6,268 nt of DNA from positions 1-6,268 of the forward strand of contig JAZNGX010000080.1 of NCBI GenBank assembly GCA_045576675.1. The letters are read 5' to 3'. This DNA is from JAZNGX01 sp045576675. GTDB taxonomy: Bacteria; Bacillota; Clostridia; Monoglobales; Firm-18. The notes under the pieces are model-generated. The model made no database searches, was not told the origin of the DNA, and saw nothing but the letters and a program-made list of their open reading frames with translations. Both the position numbers and the translations under genes were made by a program. Shown here in pieces: positions 5,375-6,268 of the stretch (its first letter is position 1; each line of letters begins with the position of its first letter).

Positions 5375-6268
5375 ATGAAAAAGATAATTATACATTTAAA
5401 GACAATTTTAATACTGCTTATGGTTGTTTGTGCCTTGACTTTAATCTTTATAAAAAATATCGGCAATACAGACAAAGCATATTTTTTAATGGATACTTAT
5501 GTTACACTTAACATAAAAGGCATCAATTCGCAAAAAGCCGCAAACGAAATATATACAAGACTTAAAGAAATAGAAGCCAAGATGAACAGCCACAGCGAAA
5601 CGTCACACGTTACACAAAAGCTTTTTGATGATGAGCTGTTATATGTACTGAAAAAAGGAATATATTACGGCGATATCAGTAACGGGCTTTTTGATGTGAC
5701 CATTAAGCCGCTTACAAGGCTATGGAACGTTACCGCTGAAAATCCCGTAGTCCCGTCAGAAGAAGAGATTTTGTCTGCAAAGAAAAACATAAATTACAAA
5801 TTGATTGACATAACTGACAACAACGTATCTGTTCCTGAAAACTTTGAGATAGACCTTGGCGGCATTGCAAAGGGATATGCCGCAGACGAAGCAGCAAAAA
5901 TCCTTACAAAGCATAAAATTAAAAACGCCATTGTAAACTTAGGTGGAAACGTTTATGCATTTGGAACAAAAAAAATAGGTATACAAGATCCCACATCAGC
6001 AAATGGTGATTATATGGGGATACTTACTGTTACAGACTGTTCTGTGGCAACATCAGGCGGTTACGAACGTTTTTTTGAAAACGACGGCAAAACATACCAT
6101 CACATTATAGACCCATTTACAGGGTTCCCAAGCGCAACAGATTTGCTTAGTGCAACGGTTGTTTCATCCTCCTCCATTGATGCAGACTGCCTTGCAACGA
6201 TTCTTTTTATGTCAGGCACAGAAAATGCCATCAAGCTAGCAAACAAGTCGGATCGTAGCCATGTCGTT
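5375..6268 (+). CDS. apbE: FAD:protein FMN transferase (ApbE family), 3'-truncated by the window edge
   Basis: The first 298 residues are visible; the frame is still open at the last base, and typical family lengths suggest only a few dozen residues are missing. ApbE enzymes take FMN from FAD and attach it to a Thr or Ser in extracytoplasmic redox proteins such as Rnf subunits and FMN-binding-domain proteins. Motifs in order are MDTYVTL (39-45), SNGLFDVTIKPL (102-113), the flavin-binding DLGGIAKGYAAD (160-171), NLGGNVYAFG (188-197), SGGYERFF (227-234), HHIIDPFTGFP (242-252) and the metal-binding IDADCLAT (268-275). Residues 10-27 form one membrane helix after a basic start, so the enzyme should sit outside the membrane. 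Cys19 lies in MVVC, which is not a good lipobox because position -1 is Val, and the hydrophobic stretch continues past it; an uncleaved anchor is more likely than a lipoprotein. No target flavoprotein is visible in the window. There is no clear ribosome binding site; translation may be coupled to the upstream peptidase or leaderless. Confidence 0.95.
   Translation, partial: MKKIIIHLKTILILLMVVCALTLIFIKNIGNTDKAYFLMDTYVTLNIKGINSQKAANEIYTRLKEIEAKMNSHSETSHVTQKLFDDELLYVLKKGIYYGDISNGLFDVTIKPLTRLWNVTAENPVVPSEEEILSAKKNINYKLIDITDNNVSVPENFEIDLGGIAKGYAADEAAKILTKHKIKNAIVNLGGNVYAFGTKKIGIQDPTSANGDYMGILTVTDCSVATSGGYERFFENDGKTYHHIIDPFTGFPSATDLLSATVVSSSSIDADCLATILFMSGTENAIKLANKSDRSHVV

Noticed and set aside
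5375..5470. Lipoprotein signal on ApbE (Cys19)
   Set aside because: The residue before Cys19 is Val, where lipoboxes need Gly, Ala or Ser, and the hydrophobic stretch continues beyond the Cys, so a membrane anchor is more likely.

Overview
The window looks like a chromosomal segment of a low-to-moderate GC Gram-positive bacterium, most likely a member of the Clostridia. This rests on strong GGAGG-type ribosome binding sites, consensus sigma-A promoters with a TGTGGTA extended -10, the rplU-rpmA-obgE order, and a Firmicutes-like body of L27. All supported genes lie on the + strand, and no stretch over 300 bases lacks a gene. I see no tRNA, rRNA, CRISPR array, insertion sequence or phage gene.

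Layout. (1) 2-688 is the 3' part of a very AT-rich gene of unknown function for a membrane protein; its reading frame runs off the left edge. (2) 757-2434 holds a clear promoter and a 542-residue membrane-anchored protein with a large extracytoplasmic region, also of unknown function. (3) 2444-3222 is the ribosomal protein unit: a near-perfect promoter, a structured L21-type leader, rplU (L21), rpmA (L27) and a Rho-independent terminator. (4) 3237-4499 is obgE, a ribosome-assembly GTPase, with its ribosome binding site directly after that terminator. (5) 4511-5367 is a second terminator-like hairpin whose 3' arm is the ribosome binding site of the next gene, a cytoplasmic M14 zinc peptidase. 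(6) 5375-6268 is a 3'-truncated ApbE-type flavin transferase that runs off the right edge.

How the genes relate. L21, L27 and Obg all serve the large ribosomal subunit, which explains their conserved clustering. The usual Firmicutes gene for the L27-processing protease Prp is absent between rplU and rpmA, and L27 here begins directly with the mature form (MAHKKG), so the two are lost together. The M14 peptidase probably trims cell-wall peptides in the cytoplasm. ApbE flavinylates proteins outside the membrane. Neither has an obvious link to the ribosome genes.

No new multi-gene system is evident. The most interesting signals are regulatory: a terminator that also covers a Shine-Dalgarno sequence, a terminator abutting the obgE ribosome binding site, a possible switch in the L21 leader, and very short or absent predicted 5' leaders on two genes. 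Three start codons are reassigned from the longest-frame position on the basis of ribosome binding sites, promoters and family alignment.
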